Origin: Cephalotus follicularis
Lineage: Eukaryota > Streptophyta > Magnoliopsida > Oxalidales > Cephalotaceae
NCBI GenBank assembly: GCA_001972305.1
Contig: BDDD01005639.1
Location: forward strand, 18,947 to 82,946
Direction: 5' to 3'
DNA: 64,000 nt
Shown here piece by piece: positions 47,976-59,489 of this stretch (positions within the stretch are counted from its first letter, which is position 1; the number at the start of each line of letters is the position of its first letter). The position numbers and the translations under genes are program-made. Under the pieces are notes generated by a model that saw only the letters and a program-made list of their open reading frames with translations, was not told the origin of the DNA and made no database searches.

Positions 47976-48135
47976 AGACTATTTTCAGCCCTTTTTACAA
48001 TTTGCACTATACCTTTTACAATCCTTACTCAATTGGGCAACATCATCAAAATGAAATCCATCATTTCTCATCAATTATGATAATTCTTCAATGAGAATTG
48101 CAATAACACATTTAATGAAATTTTTGGGCGTTACT

Positions 48136-49336
48136 TACACGGTAACTGTCGTCAGGATAAAGTACCGGATGTATCAAAAATGGACTTAATTGTGGAAATT
48201 AATTAAGGGATTAATTTACACACTTGGAATATGATGGTCATAAGTTCTGGGTCTTAAAATAGTCAAGGACTATTTATGGTTAGTTTACTTAAGCGCAAGG
48301 CGTCTTAGTAACATACCATCGTTACCGATTTAATTCCAGAATTTTTGGGTCCAGCCTCATGAGTATATGTATTGGATATATGTATCGTATTGTTTTATAA
48401 TGTTTGATGGAATATGTTATATATTTGTGGTGTACTAGTGATGTTGCATGACTGATTGGTTGACGTAACATACTAGCATGATTTTGGTATTAAATACTAA
48501 TTGGATTATTATTTTGTTTCTCTCCTACATTGGCTGGTTGCATACTAGTCTCTCTCTTCCATTGGCTGCTATTGATAGAGAACACGTTTTTCCATTTGTT
48601 GGACAATACGTGAGTCATGCAACAACAAATAGACAAAACGTATGTCTTGCGTTTTGGAAATGGAAACTTGACTTGTCATGGCGTCAGGAATGGCAACAGG
48701 ATTTACACTCACGTAATGAAATTCATTCAACACGTTTTCTTTATCCTGACTTTATGGTGATCCAGTTTTGGTGGATCGTAACATGGGATGCATTGGATGC
48801 ATAAAAGTGGCATAATACATTTTCTGTTGTAGGGTGTGGAACCTAGACATTGGTGCAAAACATTTTTTGCAAAGATAAAGAGCAGTGTGCTATTTGTTTT
48901 AGAGAACAAGAGAGAAAAGAGAAAAGCATCATAAACACCACTTCTTCATTTCTATAGGTGGTGTACTGCTTTCATTGATCATTACTTCTCCTATATTGAT
49001 CTTAGTATAAGATTAGACATATAGGATTTTTTCTGTTATTCCACTGTTGTCTGTTCCTGAGTTATTCCACTGTTGTCGGTATAAACTCTATCCTTCTATG
49101 TATGAATGTTTTGTTTGATTGGGTTGTTGATTAGCGATCCTAGGTTGTTTATGATCATTTATAGAGTTAGTTTATGGGATGTTCATTGTTTTAGAGCCAC
49201 TTTAATGAAAATTAAAGTTATACATCCTGTGCAACTAACGCCTAAAATGGCCATAAACTCAGTATTATTCCTTCATTTATGCTCTGGTCTGGTAGTTTGG
49301 CATTCCTCTACCAAGTATGCTAGGCTAGTTTGGCAT
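48136..49336. other. Leader region of the Athila-type remnant, no gene seen
   Basis: AT-rich with scattered stops in all frames. ATTCCACTGTTGTC occurs twice (49040-49085). Its position suggests leader or decayed gag of the element that follows, but I see no domain in it. Confidence 0.35.
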
Positions 49337-50845
49337 TCCATCTATGTACTGAGGAGTGGAAATGAGTACCAACCAGCGGATCTAATAGAAAATTTGAGCG
49401 AGCAGTTGGTTGAGTCCTCTGCGTATGAAATTTTAAATGAACAGTTGGTTGACTCCTCTGTGCAACCAACAAATTTAAGCGCACAAGAAGAAATTAGGGA
49501 AGAGCAAGAGAAAGAGAATAAGGAACAACCAATGGAAATACCTGAACGTACATATGTTCCCGTAGTTCCTTTTCCAAAGATATTACAAAATAAGAAATCC
49601 CCAGCAATGGAAAAGATCGTAGAAACGTTTAAACAAGTCGAAATCAACCTTCCATTGCTGGATGCAATTACTCAGGTGCCCTCTTACGTAAAAGTCCTAA
49701 AAGACTTATGCACTAAAAAGAGGATCCTTCAGACTCCGAAAAAGGCTTTCTTGACCGCCAATATCAGTGTTATTATTTCGCAACCCAAGGTTCCAAAGTA
49801 TAAAGATCCTGGCTGCCCGACAATCTCTTGCGTCATCGACAACACAAAAATTGAACATGCTTTGCTCAATTTAGGAGAAAGTGTGAATTTGTTGCCATCA
49901 TTAGTATATGAGCAGTTTGGTTTAGGAGAGCTGCATTTAACCAGTCTGACTTTGCAACTGGCGGATAGATCGGTGAAAGTGCTAAGGGGGAAAATTGAGG
50001 ATGTTTTAATCAAGGTTGGTGAGTTTTTCTTTCCTGTCGACTTTGTCATTTTAGATACCCAACCTATGAATAATATAAAATATCAAATCCCAGTTATCCT
50101 TGGTAGACCATTCTTGGCTACCAGTAATGCTTTGATCAATTGCTGAAATGGTCTTATGAAGTTGAGCTTTGGAAAGTCTTCAATGGACTTTAACATCATC
50201 CGTTTGGGGAAGCATCCAGCTGACTTTGATGAAATCTACGTGATACATTTAATTCCTGACACCATTGCCACGTATTTTGACATTAATTTTGATAGAAATT
50301 TCAGTGAGTGTATGAGGGAATTCGAGGAAGTGGAAGCCATCCAAAAGGAAATGTTGACGTGGCTTGAAAATGGGATCATTTATCCCACTTTAGAAAGTCA
50401 ATGGGATCCTTTATCCCATTTCACTCACAAACTTGCCACCCCTGACCAAACGTACTTTGACATAGACTTTGATAGAAACTTTAGTGAATGTTTGAGGAAA
50501 TTCGAGGAATTGGAGGCCACCCAACAAGAAATTTTAAGTTTGCTAGACAATGGGATCATTTATCCCCCTTCGGATATTCAATGGGATAATTTATCCTATT
50601 TCACTCGCAAGCTTGGCACATCTTCCCACCCTAGAACAAGTTTTTCCACTACCACTGTCCAAATAGGATGGAGGGTGTGCATTATCAATGATCAAATGTT
50701 TGACTGGCTGGTTGGCCATGACTATTCTGGTTCTCTTGATGGTTTTTACTGGTGGAAATACCGTTGGGACGGTTCTTATACTGTTGAAAATGTTTTCTCA
50801 CTTTGTGTTTCTAAGATTGATAAGACTGTATTGGAGATGCATTAA
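49337..50845 (+). pseudogene. Athila/Tat-type gypsy remnant: gag end, protease, degenerate RT
   Basis: The frame opens near 49340 with LRSGNEY, the usual gag C-terminus of this lineage (LRSGK). An acidic linker is followed by VPFPKILQNKK, then FKQVEINLPLLDAI..VPSYVKVLKDLCTKKR, and a protease (LLNLGESVNLLPS, LQLADRSVK, IPVILGRPFLATSNALINC). The family's active site is D-L-G-A; here the Asp is Asn, so the enzyme should be dead. TGA at 50144-50146 follows INC, at a site where the family has Arg. The same frame continues to 50845 with two tandem copies of the RT N-terminal segment (LLDNGIIYP) and shrunken RT motifs (GWRVCI, GHDYSGSLDG). The catalytic FVDD region is missing. Confidence 0.78.
50271..50630 (+). 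repeat. 180-bp in-frame tandem duplication in the Athila RT
   Basis: CGTATTTTGACAT at 50271 recurs as CGTACTTTGACAT at 50451, exactly 180 bp (60 codons) apart. Both copies encode YFDI[ND]FDRNFSEC..., end in NGIIYP, and are separated by a HFTHKL/YFTRKL motif. They have diverged at many third positions, so the duplication is not recent. Confidence 0.88.
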
Positions 50846-50865
50846 CAGTGAACAGGCAGCGAGTA

Positions 50866-51337
50866 TGTAATAACCGCAATTTCAATTCATGTATTTTGTA
50901 ACCATCGATGAATAAAATGTACTTTTGAGAGGTTATGTTGGTTACCTTTTAATCGAATGAAGTTGGAATAAAATTCTTAAATGGAAAAACTAAAGAAATA
51001 ATTTCTAGTGCCAAACCGCCGACGCCTAAATTCTTACCGTCAATGCTTTAAGCCCTGACACGTACACAGGACGCACAGTTGAAGGCTAAGTTAAGGCGCC
51101 AACCGTCGACCTTTAAACGCCCAGCATCGACCCTTAACGACGTATAAGCGTCGATGCCCATGATGTAACCGGCGATGCTTTAGACGTGTTCTGGCGCAAA
51201 GATATGTGTCAGCTGGAATGGAATGGCAGAGTTTAAATGAGGGTAAAATTGGCATGTGTCCATAGACGTGTCGGCCATGCAAAAGAGGCCTTACCAGCTG
51301 TTGATAATGCCAGACCAAGGAGTCTTGCATGTCTCCT
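50866..51337 (+). repeat. K: LTR fragment (5' end)
   Basis: Starts TGTAATAACCGC, similar to the start of LTR I. Palindrome cluster 1 at 51025-51190 (CGCCGACGCC, CCGTCGACC, GCATCGACCC, AGCGTCGATGCC, GGCGATGCTTT). It breaks off where J starts. Confidence 0.6.
51025..51190. repeat. TCGA palindrome cluster 1 of K
   Basis: Six degenerate copies, 159-324 bp from the start of K, at the position found in the other LTRs. Confidence 0.7.
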
Positions 51338-51504
51338 TGTAACCTGCGATTTTCATGTATTATAATTTCACAATGTAATTGTACTTTTGAATTGCGGAAT
51401 TAATAAAGGATGGATTTTCCGAATTTTGTGATGTTTTCCCATCCCTATTATGTTGAATTATTGTGTTAAATGCTTAAAGAATGTTAAAAGGCTAAAACGA
51501 CGCT

Positions 51505-51670
51505 GTTTTGGGGAAAACACGTCGACGCCTTTAGGTTCACGTTGATGCCTTTGAGGGAAAATGGCTCACGTAGCTGCATGCACATGCACATCGATCCAGA
51601 CTAGGACATCGACGTCCTTGTGTAATATTGATGAAAGACATCGACGTCTTCAGAAAGACGTCGACGCTTT
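51505..51670. repeat. TCGA palindrome cluster 1 of J
   Basis: CACGTCGACGCC, CACGTTGATGCC, ACATCGATCC, GACATCGACGTCC, GACATCGACGTCTT and AGACGTCGACGCTTT. Confidence 0.82.
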
Positions 51671-52494
51671 AACTTCGAACGTCATGCATGTTACTCTGCT
51701 GACAAACAACGTGCGAAGGGGAGCCTTTTTAGAACCTTTCTCAGGTGCCTTGGGGCATGGGTTAGGACGTGTTGGGTATGCACCTTACTCCCTAACCTGC
51801 ATGGCTGAAATTATGTGGACAAGTGTGGCTTGTGTGTGTGTACATGCAACAAATGCAAGAAGAATGGAACATGTGTGCATGCAAGGGATGGATAGAGTGA
51901 ATGGGGCACTGTCTGGGGAAAACGAACCCAGCTGCTGTATGCAGAGATGGGGATGTACCCTAGGAACATGTGACCTGCAACAAAAATGCAAAGGAAGAAG
52001 AATGAGGGTGTATTGCATAAAAGACAACCTCCACCTCCTTACCTTGGGCTGTTATTGTTTGAGAAAGAACCAACACTTGAGAGAACACTGTGAGTGTAAG
52101 GAAACAGTAAGTAAATGAGAGAAAACGTTTCCACCATTGTTGAGCTTGGATCTAGGAGCTTGGAACTACTGGTGTAGCTACGGGACGGACCTAGAAGGGC
52201 TGTTGTGACTGGATTGGAACGTAAAGAGGTGGACCTTCCAGTTCCTAACTTGGGACAAAAGGTAGGGGAAAGCCATACTGTAATTTCAAGTTTGATATTC
52301 ATGCATGGTTTATGGTTTTGGATGTATAAAATGCATAATGCTTGTACTGATTTTGTTATGGGATTGATGCCATGATGTGCTAGATATGTTTTGAGTATCT
52401 GCATGATAGTTCCTTGCCTCGATTACCTGTTATTATGTATGATTATGGGTTGTTAAGGCCATTGTTTGTTAAGTCGTGAGGAAGAAGACGACTA

Positions 52495-52750
52495 CTGTTG
52501 GAAAAGACATCGACGCCTTTTAAATAAACATCGACGTCTTTTTAGTTTTCCCTTGTTACTGATTGAAAGGGATCGACGTCTATGGGGAGACATCGATGCC
52601 CTAGGCTACCTACCTGGATTTTGACGTAAAAGGCATCGACGCCTAAGGTTCCTACCTTAACGCGTCGACGCCATCAATAATACGCTGTCGTTCTAAGGTT
52701 CCAGACCTTGAGCGTCGACGCGTATGAAATGACATCGACGCCTTCTGTTG
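52495..52750. repeat. TCGA palindrome cluster 2 of J
   Basis: GACATCGACGCC, ACATCGACGTCTTT, GGATCGACGTCT, GACATCGATGCC, GGCATCGACGCC, GCGTCGACGCC, AGCGTCGACGCG and GACATCGACGCC. Confidence 0.82.
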
Positions 52751-52796
52751 AAGAACGCGCTGACACTGAGACTTGGACATCGACAAGCAAGATGAG

Positions 52797-55628
52797 TGGT
52801 CTAAATTGGTCCGAGTTAGGTGCTTTACAATAAACATAATCCAACACACAGAAGTTCAAACGTAACGAACTCGAATAAAATAACAATATGTATGCATATT
52901 AAATACAAATAAGACAAGTCCATCAAATACAAATAGAGTATGTAAAGTACAGAACATATAATAAAATACAATATAGATCAGTTCGGATAGTTAGAAAACC
53001 ATACTCATGAAACCCACTGCTTTCAACCGCCACCACCTCTGTCATCAAACCCAATCCACCAAATGCGAAATCGGTAAAAGATACAAACCCGGGTCACAGT
53101 CAATATTCCAGATACACAAATAGCCACTGTTAATGAACCCATACTCATAATATTCAGATCGTTAATGTACCCCTATGCTTGGATCGATTTCTTTATAGGA
53201 TATTATAAATCGAGTTGTGAGAGAGGCAGTGAAGGAAAAGGATGAGATTGGTAGACATGGTAAAAGTGAGAGTGGAGTAGAGAGAATGAAAACCAGTGAG
53301 GATTAGAGTGAGATGAGAGAGAGAGACGGTGAAGTGAGGATGAGAAATGAAAGAGTGAGAGAGATGGTTGTTCCATTAGAAGAAAATGGGAGGGAACGAT
53401 GAAGAGAGTATAAAACGGGAAAGGTTCATATTTGGGTTTTGGGTTTTGTGTTTGTGCCACTATTTTTTTTGTTGTATTTGGGCTTGAACAGGAAATTTGG
53501 TTTTTGTCTTTGGGTTTGGGTTTTAATCTTGTATATGGGTTTTCATTTATGTTTCACTTTTGGGTTTAGGTTTTATGTTCTGACATTTGGGCCTAATAAT
53601 TGGACAAGACTAAATTTGAACTTAATTTTTTTATTTGTGATGTTGGATCTAATTTAATTTAGTAGGTTTATTTATTTATCCATTTTATTATTCCATACAC
53701 TTTTATTCTAATCTTTTTTTTATTTATTTATCCTCTTTGTTTAATTTTTATTTTTTTTATTTGATTTTTTATTATTATTTCTTTACGTCCACTAATTTTT
53801 GTGATATGCTAATTTTTTGATTAATTTGTTTTTTATATTTTTTTTAATTAATTTTGTTTCTTTTTAGATTGTTGATTTCACTAAAAAAAATGTCAGAGAG
53901 ATAATTGTCTTTCTCTAATTTGTTTGTAATGTATGTATGTCTTGCCAAGATTTTTTTTTAATTGATTGCGTTAAATGAAATTATTAATTTGCACACGTGA
54001 GATACATTAATAAATTGTATTCGACGACGGAATTTAGAGGTTTTGCAGTGACACTATATTTAAAATTCTTGAGGTGGGGAGCTATTTGGGATTTAAATGT
54101 ATTTGGCAATAGAATAGAAAAAGTTTCCAATATTAAGCATATCGAAAGTAAATAAATTGAATAAATTTTTTGTTGTATTTCTTTATTGTTAGTAATTTGT
54201 TGTGTGCTTGTTTTGTGTCAATAATTATTTAAATGAACATAAGGACTAATGACATAATTGTAAATACCGTCATTGTGACGAACGTTGTGATGGTGCTAAT
54301 ACTTTATCCGTGTGTAAATATACATTCTAACATTAATATTTGGTAACGTAAACATGTTAAAATTTATTATAATTAATTAAGTATTTAATCAGCCTAAAAT
54401 TAATTAGTAATTATTCTAATATAATTAAATATAATTTCTCCTAATTTAACTCTCATTTCGCATAAGACACGCACGTTACTCAGTCGGATACGTTGTGATA
54501 TTATTCTGTCACTAGCCATATGCAACACAATGATGTTACCTTGTGATGTGTTTCAAAGAACTTACTCACTTCCTCCATGTGGTTTCGGTAGAATCCCTCA
54601 ACATATCCAAAAAAACCCAGAGCTCATATCACCAGTGGGGAACCCCATAGCAATTATATTTTTAGTGATGTATGTCATATCCAAATCAAATCCTCTTTCA
54701 AAAGATAAAATGATGTGTGAGTGAAATCATCGGTTGGTTACTACTTGTGGTGCAAATGGCCGATGGCTACTTTGTGTCGTGGAAAGAGAGGAGAAAAATG
54801 GGAAAGGCTGTCGTGACTTGAGAGGGGCTATGCCTTGACAGGTGGTGGTGGTGGCTTGGCGGTGCTTGTGGAGAAGAGCCCATGAGCTAGAAAGAGTGTG
54901 TATCATTATTGGTTGGTGAAAAACAGAGAAAGGTCGGTTATGGAGAAGCAACCCCAATGTTGGCGTGAGGTGTTGTGAATAACCCTTTTAGAATTCGTAA
55001 TAACTGTTTTTGTTTGGCCAGTCCCATAGAGTAGAAAACAAAAAGGAGACAGAAAATCTTGAGAGTTGATTTGATATGATGTGCTGGAGATTTAAGTGAA
55101 CAGGCCCCCCCTAAATCCGTCACTGCTTGGCAAAGGAGGAAGACCATTTGTGGCTTGGCTTTAAGCAGGGATTTAATGTATGGTGTGGACTACTTCATCT
55201 TTTGGGCTTTTGGACCTTGATTTGGCCCAACTCTGGCATTGATTATGACGCGACAGAGCAAGCGTTTTTACCGCTTGTGTCTTTTCAATTGCCCCGCATA
55301 AACTCTTCGTTTCCTGCACCCGATTTGATGGGACCCTCTCTAATGTTTAACTTGGTAGAGATCGCATGGCCTAAAATCAATCTTGAGCTCTTTAAATTGC
55401 TTTTCCTTCTTTGTGAAGTCTCTTTACCTTTCTTCAAATTTTGAAGGCTTCGTTCTCTTAAATCTATCAACCTTCCCAGCTTTCAAATCAATCTCTCCCT
55501 AAATGTTGCTAGCGATTATCTCAAGTGAAGTGTTTTATTTTGTTGATCTTGTAAATCTATTTGGGTAAACCAAGGGTTTTTCTCGGCTTCTTATCTTCTA
55601 TCCCTCTCTCTTATTCAAAAATATCCAG
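52797..55628. other. AT-rich region without a recognised gene or element
   Basis: 53205-53420 is purine-rich (GAGAG runs). 53440-53660 is GGGTTT/TTGGG-rich. 53680-54000 is T-rich with long T runs, 54340-54440 almost pure A/T. 54730-54960 and 55120-55560 are more balanced, and the latter ends as the leader of the gene at 55629. No protein domain, LTR edge or terminal inverted repeat could be assigned. Confidence 0.5.
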
Positions 55629-56868
55629 ATGGCTAGGACTAAACAAACAGCTAGACAAGTTACCGATCCAAATTTGGTACGCCGATTGGCAGGAGAGGTC
55701 ACTGTCGCTGAGTTTCCTATTGGTGTCGAGGAGGACATGGATGCTGCCGCTGCGGGCGCCCTAGATGTCACTTTTACAGAGGCCGAGGCCCAAGTTTTTA
55801 AGATCCACTTTGATAGGAGTGTGCTCCGTCTTGAAAAAGTGAAGGAGTTGGCCAATAAGTATTGCTTCCTGAGGAGCTTAATATACTCGCTTCCTCGAGA
55901 TCCCAACGAGGCCACAGAGAGCAAACCCGGCCTCTTTGTGGTGTTTGAAGATGCTCTGGCTCACGGCCTGCGACTTCCCATACCCCCTTTTGCCATTGCA
56001 ATTTTGAGATACTACCAAATTCACCCTTCATTACTTCAAGCTCAGTCCTGGGCCTTCATCATAGGTTTCTTGGTGAAGTGCTTGGAGAAGGAGGTGACCG
56101 CAATGGTTGGGCTATTAAAGGAGTTCCATTCCATCAAAGCTTCTCCAGGAAAGCACGACTATTACTTCAAGTCGCGTGTTAGTCAGGCCAAGAAGTTGTT
56201 GGTGGAGGGCTGGAGGGAAAGATATTTCCTTCTTAGGAATCTTTCAGGGTTCATTTACTGTCAGTGGTAAGACTCATTGGACACCCAACTCCTCAATCTG
56301 AGGACGGTTTTGACTGTAGCCGAGAAGGCAGACCTGGTGAAGCTTTCTGCTCTAGCGCCAGAGGAGGTGAATTCCACCATATGGGAGGATCGTTTACGCC
56401 GAGTTGGGCTGAGCATGTCCTCTGGTTTGCGGGATCGCTTGGATGAGGAAGTGGAGATCCCTGTGGGGATAAAGAGAGAGTGGGTCCAAGATATCCGAGA
56501 AGAACCCGTGTCCTCACCCGTTAACGAGGGTGAGAGCTATATTAAGCCTTCCTTCACCTCCTCTGCATTTCAACCTCTATTTTTTGATATACTTCTGAGT
56601 CTATTATTGTGGTTCCGTGCAGCGATGGCTTCTCGGCAACCTACTATCGTTGTTTTAAGAGTTGTCAGGGAGAGTGCAAGGGTTGTTGCTGAGGAGGAGA
56701 GGCAGAGAGCTCTATAAAAAGTTACTGCGACAAAAGAGAAGAGAGCAGCAAAGGAGGCTACTGCTGCTACTGTTGTTGCTGAGGCCGACGCTGAAGCCCC
56801 TGCTGAGGCTGCCGAGACCGAGGCTGTCAGGGCAAGGTCTGCCACTGGCAAGACAATTGTCAATTGTT
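55629..56868 (+). pseudogene. Plant 'putative gypsy-type transposon' protein (Transposase_28-like) with H3-tail N-terminus
   Basis: The first exon (ATG at 55629) encodes 213 residues: an N-terminus MARTKQTAR, an acidic segment, then a body with the GLRLPIPPFAIAILRYYQIHP..QAQSWAFIIGFL pattern and WRERYFLLRNLSG, which I recognise from the Transposase_28 (putative gypsy-type transposon) family of plant repeats. Function is unknown; such proteins often precede gag in Tat-like elements. An in-frame TAA at 56268-56270 breaks it; the frame continues (LTVAEKADLVKL...) to a likely intron at 56530-56622. Exon 2 encodes a charged, Ala/Glu-rich, probably coiled-coil tail with another in-frame TAA at 56715-56717. 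The family call rests on memory of the pattern, not a search. Confidence 0.6.
56530..56622 (+). other. Candidate intron in the Transposase_28-like gene
   Basis: Donor GAGG/GTGAGA at 56529/56530 and acceptor GTGCAG/CG at 56622/56623. Length 93, a multiple of three, so the frame is open with or without splicing. The unspliced translation is hydrophobic and unlike its surroundings, which favours splicing. Confidence 0.45.
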
Positions 56869-57504
56869 CACATTTATGTCTCAATCCGAGTTTTGATGAT
56901 AACATATTTGTATCTAAAAAAGTTTTTTTTTTTGTGCAAGTTAAGATAAGATGTCACGCCCCGGATCGTGGGTTGGGCCCCACGATCTGACACGTGGCAT
57001 TCTGTACATTCATCAACATTATCGAATCATAAAAATTTTAAAACTTAATAATCATAAATATAAACCATTTCTTTAATGTGTGGATATACAGACCCAGTTT
57101 GATACATAAGATACTCTGCTACAACCAGCAGATAATACAAATAAATACATAATTATTTCTTGCAAATCCAACCATTAAAGCGCACTGCCGACGATGAGGG
57201 ACTTACATATCCTTTATCCTTGATGTTGCTGCGATGTGCTACCACTACCTATTTCTGTACCTGGCCCATTCAAAGAATGGGTCAGCAACCCTGGGGGTTG
57301 TGTAGGTTACCACATATACGGCACATACCAGAGGAACAATCAATAAAAGCAGGGGAGAAAATAATACATGTATACCATAAACACAGACCACAAATATCAT
57401 ATAAAAGTCATCATCCTTTATCCTAGGACTACTCTACTCAAGCCATACATATCATTCACATCATAGAGGAGTTTGTCAGGTCATCCTATGGTCTGGTCAA
57501 TATA

Positions 57505-57745
57505 TTAGGTTCACCTTTAGGCTCACTTGCTCGAGAAATTCTCCTCAAGGTTCACCTGCCGAGCGGAATTCACCCTTCACTCACCTACTCTAGCGGTTCA
57601 CCTTTTGGATCACCAGCTCTGGCGAAATTCACCCTTAGGTTCACCATTAAGCGGGTCTGCTCGAGGATCACCTGCCTCGCAGAGTTCACCCCTTGGGTTC
57701 ACCTGCTTAGCGGAATTCTCCCCATTTGGCTCACCTACCAGGGAA
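57505..57745. repeat. Tandem ~40-bp repeats in LTR M
   Basis: About six irregular units of the form GGTTCACCTGCTYAGCGGAAT followed by TCACCC. Many contain GAATTC or GAAATTC. Confidence 0.7.
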
Positions 57746-58164
57746 AACTATTTACTTCCTTTACTATTCACCTTTTATTCCTTAAACATGTTCAGAGCAT
57801 AAAGGAGTGCATGGCATCTTCCCATGCACAAAGCCCACATCCAAAACGTATGCATGGCGCATGCAAGCCCGTTTGGCGGTCATGCATGTGGGTGCGCAAG
57901 AAACGCGTGTATGCTTGGCTCTATTGACTGGTTATAAAGCATGCAGGGCAGGGGACATCGCCTCACGCTGCGTGCTCCTCGGGCACGTCCAGGAAGGGAT
58001 AGATGCACTGCTCGGAGCATGCTGAAGCGCAAGGAGTGCTCCCCGGCACCTCGGAATTCACCAGGGAAGAGCTCAGGTGCCCTTGGAAGTCATGGAGCGT
58101 TACACTAGAGTGTCCTTGGATGCATGGAAGAGGGAAGCCAGGGTGCATGCATGGTAGGGGAGAA

Positions 58165-58375
58165 CCGTGGATGGCTCCTCGAGCGTTAGCACCACGGCAC
58201 CTAGCTCCTCTAGCATTGGCACCACGGAGCATGGTACCTCTGGCATCATCACCTCGGGCGCATGGCTCCACAGGCGTCATCACCTCGGGCACAGGGCTCC
58301 CCAGGCGTTATCACCTAGGCACATAGCTCCCTAGGCGTCATCACCTCGGGCACATAACTGGTTCCCTGGCACCCC
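58165..58375. repeat. Tandem ~33-bp repeats in LTR M
   Basis: Six or seven units with GGCGTCATCACCTCGGGCAC and GGCTCC, best kept at 58245-58350. Confidence 0.75.
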
Positions 58376-58770
58376 AGGCATTGGCAGTGGAGATCAACAC
58401 AGGTCTGGCATAGATGCACAGGCGTTGTACAGCATGCTTGGACGCATGCACAGTGTACACCGGCGAGGAGGGAAGCTCGGGCGCCCGCCGATGAAGAGCT
58501 CGGTGTGTCGTCATGCTCGGACGCATGGCCAGGGGAGCTCTGGCTCCATCTCGGCGACTCTGTGAGTGATGCCATAGTGCGTAACGCATCGTTAATACCT
58601 ACAGGGACGCATAAAATGGGATGGCCACGTGCAAGTGTACTAGATGGTACATGGGTGCAATGCCAGGGGACAGTATTACGTGTTCTACCCTTATAATTCT
58701 ATTGCAAATAATGAATAAAAAACAATAAAACACATAGTAATTAATACAATCAATCAGAACAGCACAGAGC

Positions 58771-58794
58771 AACACACACACACACACACACACA
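58771..58794. repeat. (AC)n microsatellite
   Basis: Twelve uninterrupted AC units inside LTR M. Confidence 0.95.
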
Positions 58795-59489
58795 ATTTGG
58801 TAGGCGCTCTGATACGAAGCAACCTACCTGGAAGGTGGTTGGAAATGGAGATCGCCTATTTGCTTCTTAAATTCTGGACTCCCTTCTAGCCGAGGACACT
58901 TATAGCTTGCCAATTCCCTTTTTCCTTGCACAATTCCTTGCTCCCAGGAAATGGGTATATATATAAATATATAGAGAGTGCAGGGGACATGGGGGCTTCC
59001 TTGAACAACACCCCTCTTGTCCTCATCTCCCATTTTTTCCAGAATCTGACCCCATCTCCCACTTTCTCACTTCTCTCGATTTCTCTAGAGCAAAATGTAC
59101 AGGATGAATGCCCCAAAAACATGTATAACGGCTACCATCAGCCTTTTATGCACATGTAAGGAAGAGTCTAGAATTTCCTAGACGAATTCCAACTGATGCA
59201 GGCTATTTCCACAATTGGGTCATCCTCCTCCTTTGGGCCAATTTACACTTCCTTCATTAAAGCCCAAAAGCCACATACCATATCTCAATTCGGCCCAAGA
59301 GAAGAAACAATCTCTTAATCCCAAAGTCATAATTTATATTCCATTTTTGCCCAATAAAATACTTCATAATATTATGGTTCAGTCCAATAAGAAGGAAAAG
59401 AATTACAAAGCCCAATAGTAATACTTTATAATATTTAGGGCTCTTACATAAGATGTTGCAAAATCAAAACAGGAAAGTGCAGATGCAAG

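Larger units (their letters stand above)
46830..48135 (-). repeat. 5' LTR of element F, piece 3
   Basis: Resumes where piece 2 stopped (matching C 6770-8063) and ends GGGCGTTACT at 48135, the expected final A being T. Palindrome clusters at 46835-47065 and 47818-47975. The three pieces sum to about 2.85 kb, a normal LTR length here. Confidence 0.82.
51338..52796 (+). repeat. J: D-like LTR, 5' part
   Basis: Starts TGTAACCTGCG. The stretch with ACGACGCTGTTTTGGGGAAAACACGTCGACGCC (51496-51530) matches the minus strand of LTR D near 11700-11650. Clusters at 51505-51670 and 52495-52750 have the D-type arms. The sequence leaves the LTR pattern near 52796, so the 3' half is missing. Confidence 0.65.
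56952..59448 (-). repeat. M: solo LTR (2,497 bp)
   Basis: TGTCACGCCCCGG to GGCTCTTACA on the plus strand, flanked by a perfect TAAGA duplication (56947-56951 and 59449-59453). By comparison with E1 and E2 (TGTAAGGACCC, TGTAATGGCCC) the sense strand is probably minus (TGTAAGAGCCC). It holds two tandem-repeat zones and an (AC)n run and no palindrome clusters of the TCGA type. Confidence 0.9.

Noticed and set aside
49106-49336. First 77 codons of the 346-residue frame as part of the Athila protein
   Set aside because: No similarity to the family until LRSG at about 49350; the upstream Met is probably fortuitous.
53203-53460. Minus-strand Ser/Leu/Pro-rich open frame
   Set aside because: Comes from a GAGAG-rich plus strand; no recognisable protein.
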